A stretch of DNA of 64,000 nucleotides, from NCBI GenBank assembly GCA_947568835.1, contig OX387605.1, forward strand, positions 24,245,775 to 24,309,774, given 5' to 3'. Positions 46,613-58,796 of the stretch are shown here, piece by piece; within the stretch, counting starts at the first letter, position 1; each line of letters begins with the position of its first letter. Below the pieces are notes generated by a model that was given only the letters and a program-made list of their open reading frames with translations, was not told the DNA's origin and ran no database searches. Made by a program: the position numbers and the translations under genes. The DNA is from Protonemura montana (lineage: Eukaryota > Arthropoda > Insecta > Plecoptera > Nemouridae).

Positions 46613-47465
46613 CTACAATTTCCAGGGCTCGAAGCAAGGTCTCCGAGTCTTGTGCAGAGTTCTCGTCGGAGTTCTCGTTGATTCAAACGAGAGGAATTGC
46701 CACCGCGTCGGCTTCAAGTAGCGGCTCGTGGAGTCCACCTGAAAACAACAGAATAAAGTCACATTAGACACGTTGCCAGGTACACGACGACTCTTGCACA
46801 CTTAACACGTGCTCTGAATAGCTACGTTTACTCGGAACAAGTGCCAAACTAGTTCTTGAACAAAGGAAAACATTGACTTTGTTTGCTGTCCATGAACCTG
46901 TTGATTGGGTTTAGTTTTGTCAGCTGTTTTTTAGTGTTCACGTCAGGTCGAAAGTCGGTGCATGATTGCAACGCAAGGGGCGCGTCAAATTGCAAGACAT
47001 TTGCGTCATTTTGTTATTCTTGTGCATAGATGATTAAAGACAATAAATAATAATGTGCCTAGACCTATAAAGTGTATACGAGGCGCATGATGCATGTAAT
47101 CAAATTACAAGAAATTTGCAAGAAATTGTTATGTTGCAAACTGGGCGCCCTCCATTTACAATAATGGTTTTAAGATATTTGATGGATTTAATGTCAATGC
47201 AACGAGATTAGATTTGAATTAATTTAAAATAATGGACATGAAGTTGGTGAAACAATTGTAATATAATGTTCCTCTGTTACAGAATGTGTAAAATACTGGC
47301 TGAATAGCTAATAAGTAAACATTATTATTATAAAGAGGTAAAAAGCATACCTGTAGTTTTGTTGTCTGGTACATTCCATCGCGAGTTTCTTGTCCGGGGG
47401 GCAGTGGCGTCGCTCTGAGGTTCCTCGAGGTCTTCATCATCACTTTCCTTCATCGTGACCAAACA
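46613..47465 (-). pseudogene. Exon-like pieces of an unidentified gene in copy A
   Basis: 47465-47351 is bounded by CTGCAG and GTATGC and reads CLVTMKESDDEDLEEPQSDA, then TAPRTRNSRWNVPDNKTTG, ending in phase 1. A second piece starts at 46741 after a CAG acceptor. In phase 1 it reads GLHEPLLEADAVAIPLV and stops. The same pair exists in copy B, where the first piece has lost the Met, gained a TAA (GAA to TAA) and lost one base near its start. It may be the live end of a small gene or an old relic; I do not recognise the protein. Confidence 0.4.
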
Positions 47466-47908
47466 CTGCAGACAGAACAAACACCAGACGTCAGTCACGA
47501 TTGCCAGCAGTCTGCAATGCAACTGGGACGGACAGATGCGACATTTAAACGAGCAAACAACAATGGACAGACTCGTTTAGTGCAAGGCCAGTTGGAAGAA
47601 TCGATTCTCGCAGCGGATTTATTGTGGAAAATGCCGATCGAATCGTGGCTTACCATTGGTCAGACGAGCAGATGGTCAATCTTCATTCTCCGATCCTGAA
47701 TCGAGCTCTGAAGTGTCGTGGGGGCCTAATCTGGAGCCTCGCCGTCAGCTGGAAATCAAAAGACAAAAATAAAACAAACGTTAGGTGGACACATTTCACC
47801 GGGCAGAGATGCACCGAGTTGCAAAACGATCTCGAAACAATCAGCCTTTCTTCGGTCTCGACTCAACTTGTTAAATAATATGGAATATTTATTTGTTAGC
47901 TCACCTCT

Positions 47909-48064
47909 GTTGCCATGGTGACTGGCCAGCTACTGGGACACGAACCAGGACCCCATCTTTGTTGCCATGGTGACTGGCCAGCTACTAGGACACGAACCAG
48001 GACCCCATCTTTGTTGCCATGGTGACTGGCCAGCTACTGGGAGACGAACCAGGTGCCTCTTTCA
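47909..48064. repeat. 52-bp tandem repeat, three copies
   Basis: GTTGCCATGGTGACTGGCCA starts at 47909, 47961 and 48013, with a diverged partial unit at 48084. Copy B has a single corresponding unit near 58399, so the expansion happened after the segments separated. Confidence 0.9.
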
Positions 48065-48488
48065 GACTGCGTTCCATCTTTGTTGCCATGGTGACGATCC
48101 AGTCGGTAGCCATGGAGCCGACGCAAAAATCGGCCCGTCGCGTTGGTAGCAGTGTTCACGTTGCGACTTGAATCCTGCCGCTGTCAGACTCCGCGCACGT
48201 GACGTTCGCAACAATGAAACGAGAAAAGCTTTTTTTATTGCCTGGCATTTGATTATCAGGTGCTGAAAGGTAGGGTTAGGTAACAAATTAGGTTCCTGCT
48301 ACAAACACAAGTCAGAGAAACAGCAAGGCAAGTAGAAATAACATCAAACGCAATTAGTACAGTCAGGTACAAAAGCATACAACATAGAACACAAACATTG
48401 AACACAAACATTGAACACAAAAAGAAACATTAGAAGGGAGAACGGTTCCTGATTCCATACTCTCGTTCGCTCCACGTTGTTTCCACCG

Positions 48489-49668
48489 CAGTGTGGATCT
48501 CGTTTAGCAGACAGCGTGGCCTGGCAGGGACCGCAGTGTGGCCCTCGTTCAGCAGACAGCGTGGCCTGGCAGGGACCGCAGTGTGGCCCTCGTTCAGCAG
48601 ACAGCGTGGCCTGGCAGGGACCGCAGTGTGGACCACGTTCAGCAGACAGCGTGGCCTGGCAGGGACCGCAGTGTGGCCCTCGTTCAGCAGACAGCGTGGC
48701 CTGGCAGGGACCGCAGTGTGGACCTCGTTCAGCAGACAGCGTGGCCTGGCAGGGACCGCAGTGTGGCCCTCGTTCAGCAGACTGCGTGGCCTGGCAGGGA
48801 CCGCAGTGTGGACCGCAGTGTGGACCACGTTCAGCAGACAGCGTGGCCTGGCAGGGACTGCAGTGTGGCCCACGTTCAGCAGACAGTGTGGCCTGGCAGG
48901 GACCGCAGTGTGGACCTCGTTCAGCAGACAGCGTGGCCTGGCAGGGACCGCAGTGTGGACCACGTTTAGCAGACAGCGTGGCCTGGCAGGGACCGCAGTG
49001 TGGCCCTCGTTCAGCAGACAGCGTGGCCTGGCAGGGACCGCAGTGTGGCCCTCGTCCAGCAGACAGCGTGGCCTGGCAGGGACCGCAGTGTGGACCACGT
49101 TTAGCAGACAGCGTGGCCTGGCAGGGACCGCAGTGTGGACCGCAATGTGGACCACGTTCAGCAGACAGCGTGGCCTGGCAGGGACTGCAGTGTGGCCCTC
49201 GTTCAGCAGACAGCGTGGCCTGGCAGGGACCGCAGTGTGGACCACGTTTAGCAGACAGCGTGGCCTGGCAGGGACCGCAGTGTGGACCGCAATGTGGACC
49301 ACGTTCAGCAGACAGCGTGGCCTGGCAGGGACCGCAGTGTGGCCCACGTTCAGCAGACAGCGTGGCCTGGCAGGGACCGCAGTGTGGCCCTCGTTCAGCA
49401 GACAGCGTGGTCTGGCAGGGACCGCAGTGTGGCCCACGTTCAGCAGACAGCGTGGCCTGGCAGGGACCGCAGTGTGGCCCTCGTTCAGCAGACAGCGTGG
49501 CCTGGCAGGGACCGCAGTGTGGCCCTCGTTCAGCAGACAGCGTGGCCTGGCAGGTACCGCAGTGTGGACTGCAGTGTGGACCGCAGTGTGGCCCTCGTTC
49601 AGTAGACAGCGTGGCCTGGCAGGGACCGCAGTGTGGCCCTCGTTCAGCAGACAGCGTGGATCTCGACC
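48489..49668. repeat. 45-bp minisatellite, about 26 units
   Basis: The unit CAGTGTGGCCCTCGTTCAGC plus AGACAGCGTGGCCTGGCAGG plus GACCG repeats with few variants, plus several short extra GTGGACCGCA(G/A)T insertions. Because 45 is divisible by three and the unit has few stops, frames of about 390-470 codons are open on both strands. The two long plus-strand frames and the two long minus-strand frames all begin with GTG or TTG, not ATG. One minus-strand frame would encode repeats of GPHCGPCQATLSAER. The array is GC-rich and absent from copy B at the matching spot, where different 12-bp repeats occur. Confidence 0.95.
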
Positions 49669-49699
49669 TTGAAGCACACGAGCAGGAATCACCGCCTTC

Positions 49700-51136
49700 C
49701 TGAGACCGCGATACAGTCGAGCACGTGCTCTTCGTGGGACAGGTGCATTTGCTCAAACTGTCCCAGGGGTTGGTACCCCTTGAAAGGCAAGGTCAACCCA
49801 CGTGAAGCGATGAGTCTACTTGCATGATATACTTCTAGGACGATCAAGGGATTAGCGCTACATGTATTCGTGTTTTCCCCACAAAATAGCCGAACCCGTT
49901 CAAGCACGGGCCGTGCAGAACGCCCTCATGTCTTGAAGCTGGAAGATCTCGATGTTCTGCGTCGGCGCTCGATTGGGCGCTCTGGAACTTATTTACCTAG
50001 GGAGCCTAGACCCGAGTCGCGAATATATTGCGAAATAATACAAGATTCGAATCAAGTGTCCTAGCCTATTTGAAAGCAGAATTAAACCTGTCAAATATCA
50101 CTGGGACGCAAACAGCGGTTCCTAGGATGTTAACTTGAAACTTATTGAAACTTTTGTTGAAAAATGCTGACAACGCGCAAGAGATAGCTGTGAACTAGGA
50201 AGTGTGGGCCGAAAATAAACTAGCCTTCATTGCAGATCCTGTCCTTGCTGATATTCTGCATTCTTGTGTTAATGTTAAGCAACGTCTGCCTGCTCCTGTA
50301 GTTCTTTCAGGGCGTGGGGATATCAACAGGTACCGATGTACCGTGAAGAGCCGGGGAACGCAATGTGGCAGGGGGATGAGATGGCAGGGGGGCGACTAGC
50401 GGGGGTTGATTCTAATGATCGAACCTGTCTCTAGCTAAGATGGGGCCTAACTACGGGGTTGGGGTTGTCGAAGTCGTCTCTCACAGACCACGGAACTGAT
50501 GCTAGATGAACTGGAAAGACAAGAGACATCCCAGCGTGCAGAGACGCATTGTTACCCCAAGGGTCAATGCGCCTACTGGCGGTGAATTTATCAGTGGTAA
50601 GCACATCCTACGTTCAGCCAACAGTTCGGTGAACATTTGCAAGAGTTATTTAACTCTGTGTTTGAGCTAAAATACATCCTGAGTGCCAGCCAGCGGGCAA
50701 CTTTTGTATGACAGACAGCAGAGTATTCGGACTCTTAACGTCGTCAGCTAAAAATGGGATCCTGCCTGACCTCTTCACGCTTGCTGTAACGGGACAAGGC
50801 GAGACAAAATACAAGGAAATACAAACAAAAATACATGTGTCAAGCTGAAAGAAAGTGTGTTCCCCGTAGCGCCAATCCCTCGACCTGCCCTTTACTTAAC
50901 TTGACCTCAGCGATGTGCTGCTGGTAGTTTCCACGATGAGAGTTACCTTCCTTCCTTCCTTGTAGAACCGTTGTAACCGCTCGACTCGACCGGGATGCAT
51001 AGGGCCGGGATGCATCGGGATGCATAGGGCCGGGATGCAGCGAGTTGATGATGATGCTGCTTTCCATCTTGGGCATTCTTTTCAAAACTTGGCATGCGCT
51101 CTCCTGCAATGATCGGGAAATCAGGAATAAATGCAG
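49700..51136. other. Intergenic, mixed composition
   Basis: No gene is recognised. Around 50985-51045 a short unit, GGGATGCATAGGGCC, repeats in imperfect tandem. A run of CCTTCC lies at 50948-50962. Confidence 0.5.
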
Positions 51137-51153
51137 GATTGACATGCTTTGAT

Positions 51154-51604
51154 TATTATTATTATTTGTGGTGTTTAACGATGCACTGTTTTGACATCTG
51201 GCCATGCGGGACTGGTCTAATGGCGTCGGTGAATGACTGGATGATGATGATAAATGATGATGAACCTAACTTAGCTTAGAAGGGAGGAGGGAAAACCCGG
51301 TGCCAGCACGTAGCCTACTCCTGTCGAAGAGCACCAAGGGGACCACTGGCTTAACGTTCCTTCCGAAGGACGGTACAACGCGAACAACAGGATTCCCCCA
51401 CGCTAGATCCAGGATCCATGCTGTCGAGAGTTTGATAAGCAAGGCGAGTGAAGTTGCTGTACTCATTTTCATCCCTCCAACCTCTCTCCCGAACAGAACT
51501 GGTCATGTGTATGATGGTCACCCATCCAATACCCGACTCAGCGCAGTGTTGCTTAACTTCAGTGATCTAACGAGAACCGGTGTTTCCAACACGACAAACC
51601 GTTC
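51154..51604 (-). mobile_element. 5S-derived SINE, copy 5 (full length, reference copy)
   Basis: It is flanked by an exact 17-bp target-site duplication, gattgacatgctttgat (51137-51153 and 51605-51621). Read on the minus strand it starts GAACGGTTTGTCGTGTTGG, then CACCGGTTCTCGTTAGATCA, CTGAAGTTAAGCAACACTGC and TTGGATGGGTGACC. These match the middle of animal 5S rRNA, including box A (AGTTAAGCA) and box C (GGATGGGTGACC). A unique body of about 300 nt follows (TCCTGTTGTTCGCGTTGTAC, GTGGTCCCCTTGGTGCTCTT), with a tail of CATCATC runs and an end CACCACAAATAATAATAATA. Length 451 bp. It places the family in the 5S-derived (SINE3) type. Confidence 0.95.
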
Positions 51605-52582
51605 GATTGACATGCTTTGATGTATAATTGCAAGACAGTCATTGACATCCACGCGGGTTTGTTTCTGGTCCATAACGATCTTAATAATAGCGCGCAAAAC
51701 ATATTAGAGGTATAGGAAATATCTTGGAGAGTTTTGGAAAGCAAAACAGCTGATGATTTTCATGCCATCTCTAGTTCATTTCTATGCAGTATCAGCGAGA
51801 CAAGATGCGACAGTTGAAACGTGCGTGATTACAGAATAAAACAGAAATTAAGCTTGCAAACATTTTTTTTATATATGTATTGGAATGAAATCACAATCAC
51901 ACTAATGGCTATTTTAAAACTCTCACCGAGTATTGTTGTGCAATGCTGAAATCTTGCCAGCCAAGCAATCGGTTTAATAATTGGTCTGTACCTCTTTACT
52001 GATATCATAGCAGAGCGTTTTAAGTCCTGTACATGAAGTTGGGTTTTGTCAGAATATGACCACTCATAGCTCAATAAATCAAGTTTTCTAATCACCCTGG
52101 TCGAGCAGGTATTCACCGGACTGTTTCCCAGCACAATATGGCGGCTAACGGTCATTTGTCTGTGTGCCCGGGCTAATGAAGGCCACCGACGGCACGTGCC
52201 GTTTAACCCATGGTAGAACAATGCAGGCAAATTACGACAGACATTTATTTGAGAAGTTAAAATTATCAATAAAATCAATTAAATGAAAGGGCGATGAAAG
52301 AAATGATGAGATAAGCGGAGATTATTATCAAAAATATTCGTTACCGTCAATTTTCCTATGTACCAGCCGCTACAAGTTTTTAAACAACTTGGCAACTAGG
52401 GTAATAATTCGACCTTTGTATTCTGGCCTGACCTCCAGACAGACCAAGCCGGCGAAACTAATTTCATAGAACGAGACGAAACTTAAGTAGAAGTAGCATG
52501 AATTTATTGGCAAAATCAAAGTGAAACCAAATGTGAAACTTACGGGACGGCGCTGATCGCGATCTGAGGAAACGTTACTCAC

Positions 52583-52629
52583 ATTATTTCGATTTTGATC
52601 GGAGGTATTTCGGGCACGTCCGCCTCCAT
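52583..52629 (-). other. Possible first coding exon of an unknown gene
   Basis: ATG at 52629-52627 followed by MEADVPEIPPIKIEI and a good donor, GTGAGTAAC, in phase 2. Short acidic starts with an IKIE motif are common in insect zinc-finger genes, but no downstream exon was found. Very tentative. Confidence 0.2.
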
Positions 52630-52850
52630 TGCCGCGAAACAGACAAGAAAGTTGGCATGTGTCCTCACCCAAGTCAAAAGTCAGAACCATAGTCGAACAT
52701 TTTCGTGACACAGATGTGTGGGCGAAACTTGAGATCGGTTGAGTACCAAACCAAACTATAAGATGGGAGAAGCCAAATCGACGCAAACATTCGCAAGTCT
52801 CCCTCTGCTTGTAGCAGTGATCGAATTGTAATTACCTAATAACTTATAAA

Positions 52851-52988
52851 TCACTTGCGGAATGTCATTGGTGGACAGAAGTTGCCCGTCAATTTCTGGG
52901 CCGCCACGTTCCGTACGAGGCTAGCAGCTAGCTTGACCTTGCCGGTCACCAACTGCCCTCTACGCTTAATCGCAAACTTTGAGGCCAT
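52851..52988 (-). other. Small ORF of 45 codons
   Basis: ATG at 52988-52986 in a fair context, reading MASKFAIKRRGQLVTGKVKL, then AASLVRNVAAQKLTGNFCPP and MTFRK, then TGA. It is basic and without a signal or membrane segment. I know no matching family; it may be chance. Confidence 0.2.
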
Positions 52989-52999
52989 GATGTGTAACC

Positions 53000-55013
53000 A
53001 ATATTCACCAAAAGATTCTGCACGAAGCTTGCATGCGATTCTAATATACTTTGTCTACTTTTAATTTCACTTCAAAATGTAATATCGCACAATCTGTAGC
53101 TGCTAGCATCGGTCTGCACCTCATGGGTCGATGACATTCCAACCCTATAGGAATGTGGTAACCACGTTCAAAGACACTAACTAGTATAAAACCTTGGCAT
53201 CGTTGGTCCAGTATCAAAATATTGAATCAAATTGCAATACTTTTTTATGAAAGCATTGTCTAGTTGACGCTGAATAATACAGTAAAATGTGCAGATATGC
53301 CTGTATTCGGGTAGCAAGTCGTTGCACTCGCAAAATGTCTCGCCCAGGTCTGCTTCCTTCATAGAGTTAGTAATATATTTCATTACTCACGGTTTAATTC
53401 GCCATCGGTTATCTTCTTAAGCTATTTCTTTGCAAATTCGCTGCCGATCAGTGCTGGCCAAATACGGGCTGTTCCGAGGCGCACGTCTGCAATGCTCGCC
53501 AAAGTTCGGCAGAATGACATGCGCTGTGACTTCTGCATGGTGCGCTGAGGAGGGATGGAGACTACCTCCCCTACTCCCAAGCAATTAGCCGTAGTACTAT
53601 GAAACCATCCAGCGAATTCAAGGCAATCAGCATTTGCCGTACTCAATAAAATCGTTGAATAATAACCTACAGTACTTTAATATCCACGAGGATTGCCCAG
53701 GAATGTGAACAGCTTGAATTCAATTTCTGGAATACATTTTTTAACCTCTTTAGGGCCCGGCATCTTGTTTTCAATAAATTATTGATTTAAATATTACCAC
53801 AGATATTACCTTCTAAAAGCTTGGGCACTGAAAAAATGTTAGACATTGTTTGATCTGCATATGCTTACATTGCCGGGGGGAGAAAACATTGTCTGAGATG
53901 TACATATCTTTTTGGAATTTCACTTGTCTAATGCTTCGATGCTCATATTTAGTGGCAGCACATTCATGTAATTGTATAATTATTACTTAATTACTTATTA
54001 TTAGTAACTATTAGTGCAGTAATTTAACTCGGCGCATTGTCATCGGCATGAGCACTATTTTAGCTTGGTAGGGGGTCTAGTCTATAGCAATACATAACGT
54101 ACGTCTAGGCATAGTCTAAAAGTGAGGGCAAATGACAGAAGTTGTTTCCATTGTCGGACTGGCTCCAAAAGGCCCCGGCGGCAATGAGACTTTTAGGGCC
54201 CCGCAAAGCCCATGCCTTGGGAGGGGGGGGGGGGGGGGGGGGGGGGCAATTCCGCCAATGTCCGCTAAATCAGGAAAGGAATGTATATGCAAGGTGGTGT
54301 ATAGGTAAACTAAGGGTTGTATACACATAAACTGGTAGCAGCGCCCAAGTCCGACATTAGAGAATGGATATTGTATAGATACAATGATCGATCAATGGCC
54401 AATTAGAAAATAATTACCCAAAATTATACACGTGTGACGTATCGACTTGAGATACGATTGTGTCGTGTACGCAAAATGTAGGGTTTGGGCGCCCGAAGCT
54501 AAACCCAAATTTTGTGCCCCGAAAAAAACTCAGGCAGCACGGAACACGCTAAAATTAAATGAAAAAATTTGTCGACAAGAGTCAACACGTCGACGATTCA
54601 TAAAATTGAATAGACGATTTACAACCAGGCTACAGGACTCTACGAAATCGTAGAAAAAAATCTGAAAACTCACCAATTTTCCAGCACTTATTTTTTCTTG
54701 TCATTAACATAATACAAACACCATATTTTATCCGTTTGAGACCCATTTTTAACAATTTTACCCGCGGGAATGATGGGCCTTAATTTCCCCGTAGAAACGC
54801 CAATAATTATTGTTGCTAATGTGAAATAGGCGCGTGGTCGACGTCTAGCTCCACTGCAAATATGTGGTTAGCTCAATGCAAACCCTCATAAGTTAATAAC
54901 CCATACGATGCAAATTTGGAAGTTATATTTTAGAAATTCATGTATACTGAGAATGCACTAAAAGGACACAACTACGACTAAAAGAAGAAACTTACCAGAT
55001 AAGCGAAAATGTC
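53000..55013. other. Intergenic, AT-rich, with a poly-G run
   Basis: A run of G is present at about 54217-54246, broken by a single A near its start. Nothing else is recognised; short ORFs here look random. Confidence 0.5.
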
Positions 55014-56928
55014 TGAACCTGCTGTAACTACCGGACGAAAACCCGGTCCAACTAAAAATGTTTGTACATTGATAAGAACACACAGAGGTACCATTAGGGA
55101 GAAGGAATATTTGGGCCGGATTTTCAGAAGGGGTTAAACGGCGTCCAAATCCCAACACACACACGATTTCTTGCTACCTTGAGTAACTAAACCTGCTGTA
55201 ACTATCAAACGAAAACCCGGCCCAACTCAAAAATTGTGTACAATAATAAAAACATACGGAGGTACTTTTAGGCAGAAGGAAAATTTGGAAGTGGAAGTTA
55301 CAGGAATTCCAGTTTCCTTTTCTCCAGGGACCCAATCAAAAGGCTATAGGGTTGTAAATTTTTATATCACAACGCCATATATAGAATGATGACAATAATA
55401 TCGCCATCAAATACAATTCAAATGCTTTAACAATATTTGAATTTCTATTTACGTGTTTGTGTTTACGTAAATCTTGCTGACTGTGAGAGTGATTCATTTG
55501 ATATTTACAAGCGTTTGTTCCGTGAGGTCAGTGGTCATGGCCGATTATAATCTGTAATTTGTGGAGATCATAATCAATCGCCCAGCATTAGCTTAACTTA
55601 AGACGCGCGAAAACCATGAAAAACGAACGTCCGAGGCGGGCCTCACGGGTGCAAACAGGAACATTATGCAGGCGAGCGATAAAGTCCTATTGCTTGTAAA
55701 TTTGGTCACACGAATCTCAATGCATCTGAGGAAACTCTACTCTCCCGGATTATGACTATCTGCTATGATTTTACGTTAATTTAATTTACCACAATATAAC
55801 ATATTCTAGGCGTAAGACAAGCTAAGAGAAAAAACGCAACATGAGAGAAGACAAAAAAAATTGGACATGAAAACTAGAAGATCAAATTAACCTAATTCTG
55901 GCGACCCTCAACGATGGACAAAGCGACAAAGAAACAACCATTCCACACCAAAACCTCACCAACCTAACGAACCAATCAAAACCTAACCAACCTAACGAAT
56001 TAATCAAAACCTAACAAACCTACTACGGTTCGGTACCGAACCAATCTAACCGTGAAGAACGATACACCTCTAGCAAGAACCTACAACAATCCAAAACTTC
56101 GACAGGAAGTCTAACAACAATAGCCTTGTCCCCAAATTATTCTCGACTTCTCTCATGTCACACAAATGAATAAAAAATTATGAATATTTCCCGAACTCGA
56201 GACGCAAACAGCCTCTGAACTGACGTGACGTTAAGCCCCGCAAAGCTAGTAATTAAATATGCTATCTAACTAACAAAAGTTCCCCATGTTTCCTCAGACA
56301 CCTGATAAAACTCTCACAGCGCGTCCTCGCTACAATTTCTAGGGCTTGAAGCAAGGTCTCGTCGGAGGAAGCCGAGATGCATCGGCTTCACGCAGCGGCT
56401 CGTGGAGTCCACCTGAAGACAACAGAAGAAAGTCACATTAGACTCGTTGCCAGGTACATGACGACTATTGCACACATTAAAACATGCTCCGGACAGCTAC
56501 GTTTACTTGGGAAAAAGTGCAGATCCAGCTTGAACGAAAAGGAAACATTAGCTTTTTTTACTGGTCATAAACCTTTAATTGGGTTTAGTTTTGTCAGCTG
56601 TTTTCTAGTGTTCACGTCGGGTCGAAAGTTGGTGCAAAATGCAAACAAACTGTTGTGGAGATCAAGAAGTAGTTTTTGCTAACATTGCACTGCTTCATAT
56701 ATGTGTAAAATGTGTGAAAAAGTGCAGAGCTGGCAAAACGGAGAACTATTTTTTTGTGAACTTGAGAACTTGGATTAAGCTTGCGCTGATGTTCCATCGT
56801 TTGGGACGAAGGATTAACATAATATATATGTGCCAGCAGTGTTGAGATCTGTCGATGGAGTGCGTTTACCATTGCGGTTAGTGTATCAGTCGTGTATCAG
56901 ATTTATGTGAAGGCTCGTGCCGACTTAC

Positions 56929-57049
56929 ATCTATCGACGCTGCGGTAGCGAAGTCTCGAAGACGCAGGTAGGAGATCGGATTCTGTCCCACCGCGGCCAG
57001 TAATCGGAGCGCGGATAGCGTTCCATCCAAACCAAATCTGAGTGGAAAC
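56929..57049 (-). CDS. Candidate exon of an unidentified gene (copy B)
   Basis: 121 bp bounded by ACATGCAG and GTAAGT. With phase-2 entry and phase-0 exit it reads FPLRFGLDGTLSALRLLAAV, then GQNPISYLRLRDFATAASID. The leucine-rich, helix-like composition and the good splice borders suggest a real exon. It does not join in phase directly to 61921-61832 (phase 1), so another exon would be needed between them. No family recognised. Confidence 0.35.
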
Positions 57050-57564
57050 CTGCATGTAAAAAAAGGCCGCAGATTAGTCGACACATTCAATTAGTTTCCA
57101 CTAGATGGTCGATAGCAACAACTTTTTTGAGGTTAACTCCCAAGTTTGTGCCACGTAAGTTTAGAGGCTGGAGATCAATTCCACGAATGGGAAAAAATTC
57201 TCGGGAGGGTAGTTGTGCTTTAATTTGGAGCAGGGAGCTTTACATCCATGCAGTACTAAAGAAAGATGGTAAAAAGCGTACCTCTAGTTTTGTGGTCTGG
57301 CACATTCCATCGTAAGTCTCCTGTCTGAGGGTAGTCGTATCGCTCTGGTTCCTCGAAGTCTTCACGATCACTTTACTTGATCGTGACCAAAACTGCAGGC
57401 TGCAGACAAAACAAAAAATACGTTAGTCACGAGTACCAGCAGTTTGTAACGCCACTGGAACGGGCAGATGCGAAATTAAAACAAGAAAATAATGATGAAC
57501 AGACTCGTTTAGTGCAAGGAAAGTTGGAAGAATTGATTCCTGCGGCGGATTTATTGTGGAAAAT

Positions 57565-58392
57565 GCTGATAGAATCGTGGCTTACCATGTGTTAGTCGAG
57601 CAGTGTGTCAATCTTTCTTCTTCACCAGAGTCTCGGGAGACAAAGAGCTACGGGCGCTGATTCTGGAGCCTCGACGTCAGCTGGGAATCAAAGGACAAAT
57701 ATGAAACAAACGTTAGGCGGACAAATCTTGCCGGCCAGAGATGCATCGTTTTTCAAAACTTTCCCGAAGTAATCAGAACGGTTATTATAGAACTCTCGCC
57801 AACATTGTTTAATAATTTGGAATATTTATTTGTTGGCAACATTGATAGAATCGTGGCTTACCATGTGTTAGTCGAGCAGTGTGTCAATCTTTCTTCTTCA
57901 CCAGAGTCTCGGGAGACAAAGAGCTACGGGCGCTGATTCTGGAGCCTCGACGTCAGCTGGGAATCAAAGGACAAATATGAAGCAAACGTTAGGCGGACAA
58001 ATCTTACCGGCCAGAGATGCATCGTTTTTCAAAACTTTCCCGAAGCAATCAGAACGGTTATTATAGAACTCTAGCCAACATTGTTTAATAATTTGGAATA
58101 TTTATTTGTTGGCAACATTGATAGAATCGTGGCTTACCATGTGTTAGTCGAGCAGTGTGTCAATCTTTCTTCTTCACCAGAGTCTCGGGAGACAAAGAGC
58201 TACGGGCGCTGATTCTGGAGCCTGGACGTCAGCTGGGAATCAAAGGACAAATATGAAGCAAACGTTAGGCGGACAAATCTTACCGGCCAGAGATGCATCG
58301 TTTTTCAAAACTTTCCCGAAGCAATCAGAACGGTTATTATAGAACTCTAGCCAACATTGTTTAATAATTTGGAATATTTATTTGTTGGCTCA
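57565..58392. repeat. 276-bp tandem triplication in copy B
   Basis: The marker CAGTGTGTCAATCTTTC begins at 57601, 57877 and 58153, exactly 276 bp apart, and the copies differ at only a few positions. On the minus strand each unit holds a CCCAG acceptor-like site, a stretch of about 90 bp and a GTAAGC donor-like site, so it may be a repeated exon. Each such stretch contains stops in every frame. Copy A has one unit. Confidence 0.92.
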
Positions 58393-58796
58393 CCTTTGTT
58401 GCCACGGCGACTGGCCAGGTACTGGGAGACGAACCAGAACCCTCTTCTAAACTGCGTTCCATCTGTGTTGCCGAGATGATGGTCCAGCTGGTAGCCATGG
58501 AGTTGATGCAACAATCGGCCAGTCGAGTTGGTAGCATTGTTCACGTTGCAACTTGAAGCTTGCCGCTGTCAGACTGCGAACTTTACGTTCGCAACAATGA
58601 AATCAAAAAAAAAGTGTTTGTTATTGCCTGGCATTTGATTATCAGGCGCTGAAAGATAAAGGCTCCGTCATTAGGTTCCTGCGACATGGATTAAAAGAAC
58701 ACTAGTTAGTGAAAGAGAAAAGCAAGACAAAAATAACATCAAACGCAATTAGTACAGTCAGGTACAAAAACAAAAACATAGTCGCGAACAAATACA

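Larger units (their letters stand above)
44755..48500. repeat. Segmental duplication, copy A
   Basis: Long blocks match copy B (55014-58980) in the same order and orientation: AACCTGCTATAACTACCAGA; GGTTGTAAATTTTTATCG; AACATTATGCAGGCGAGCGA; CGTTTCCTCAGACACCTGAT; TTATTGCCTGGCATTTGATT; CTCTCGTTCGCTCCACGTT. Copy A carries its own 44870-45590 block and lacks most of what B has at 56650-57120. It includes exon-like pieces (47465-47351, 46741-46613) that are less damaged than in B. Divergence looks like 10-20% by eye. Confidence 0.85.

Noticed and set aside
48344-49756. Very long ORFs (about 390-470 codons) on both strands as genes
   Set aside because: They exist because the 45-bp unit is divisible by three and has few stops. 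The long frames begin with GTG or TTG and none has an ATG before the repeats.
54217-54246. Poly-G run as a functional G-quadruplex
   Set aside because: A plain homopolymer, likely polymerase slippage; nothing around it suggests a regulated promoter or origin.
57565-58392. The 276-bp units as coding exons
   Set aside because: Each splice-like interval has stop codons in every frame on the minus strand.
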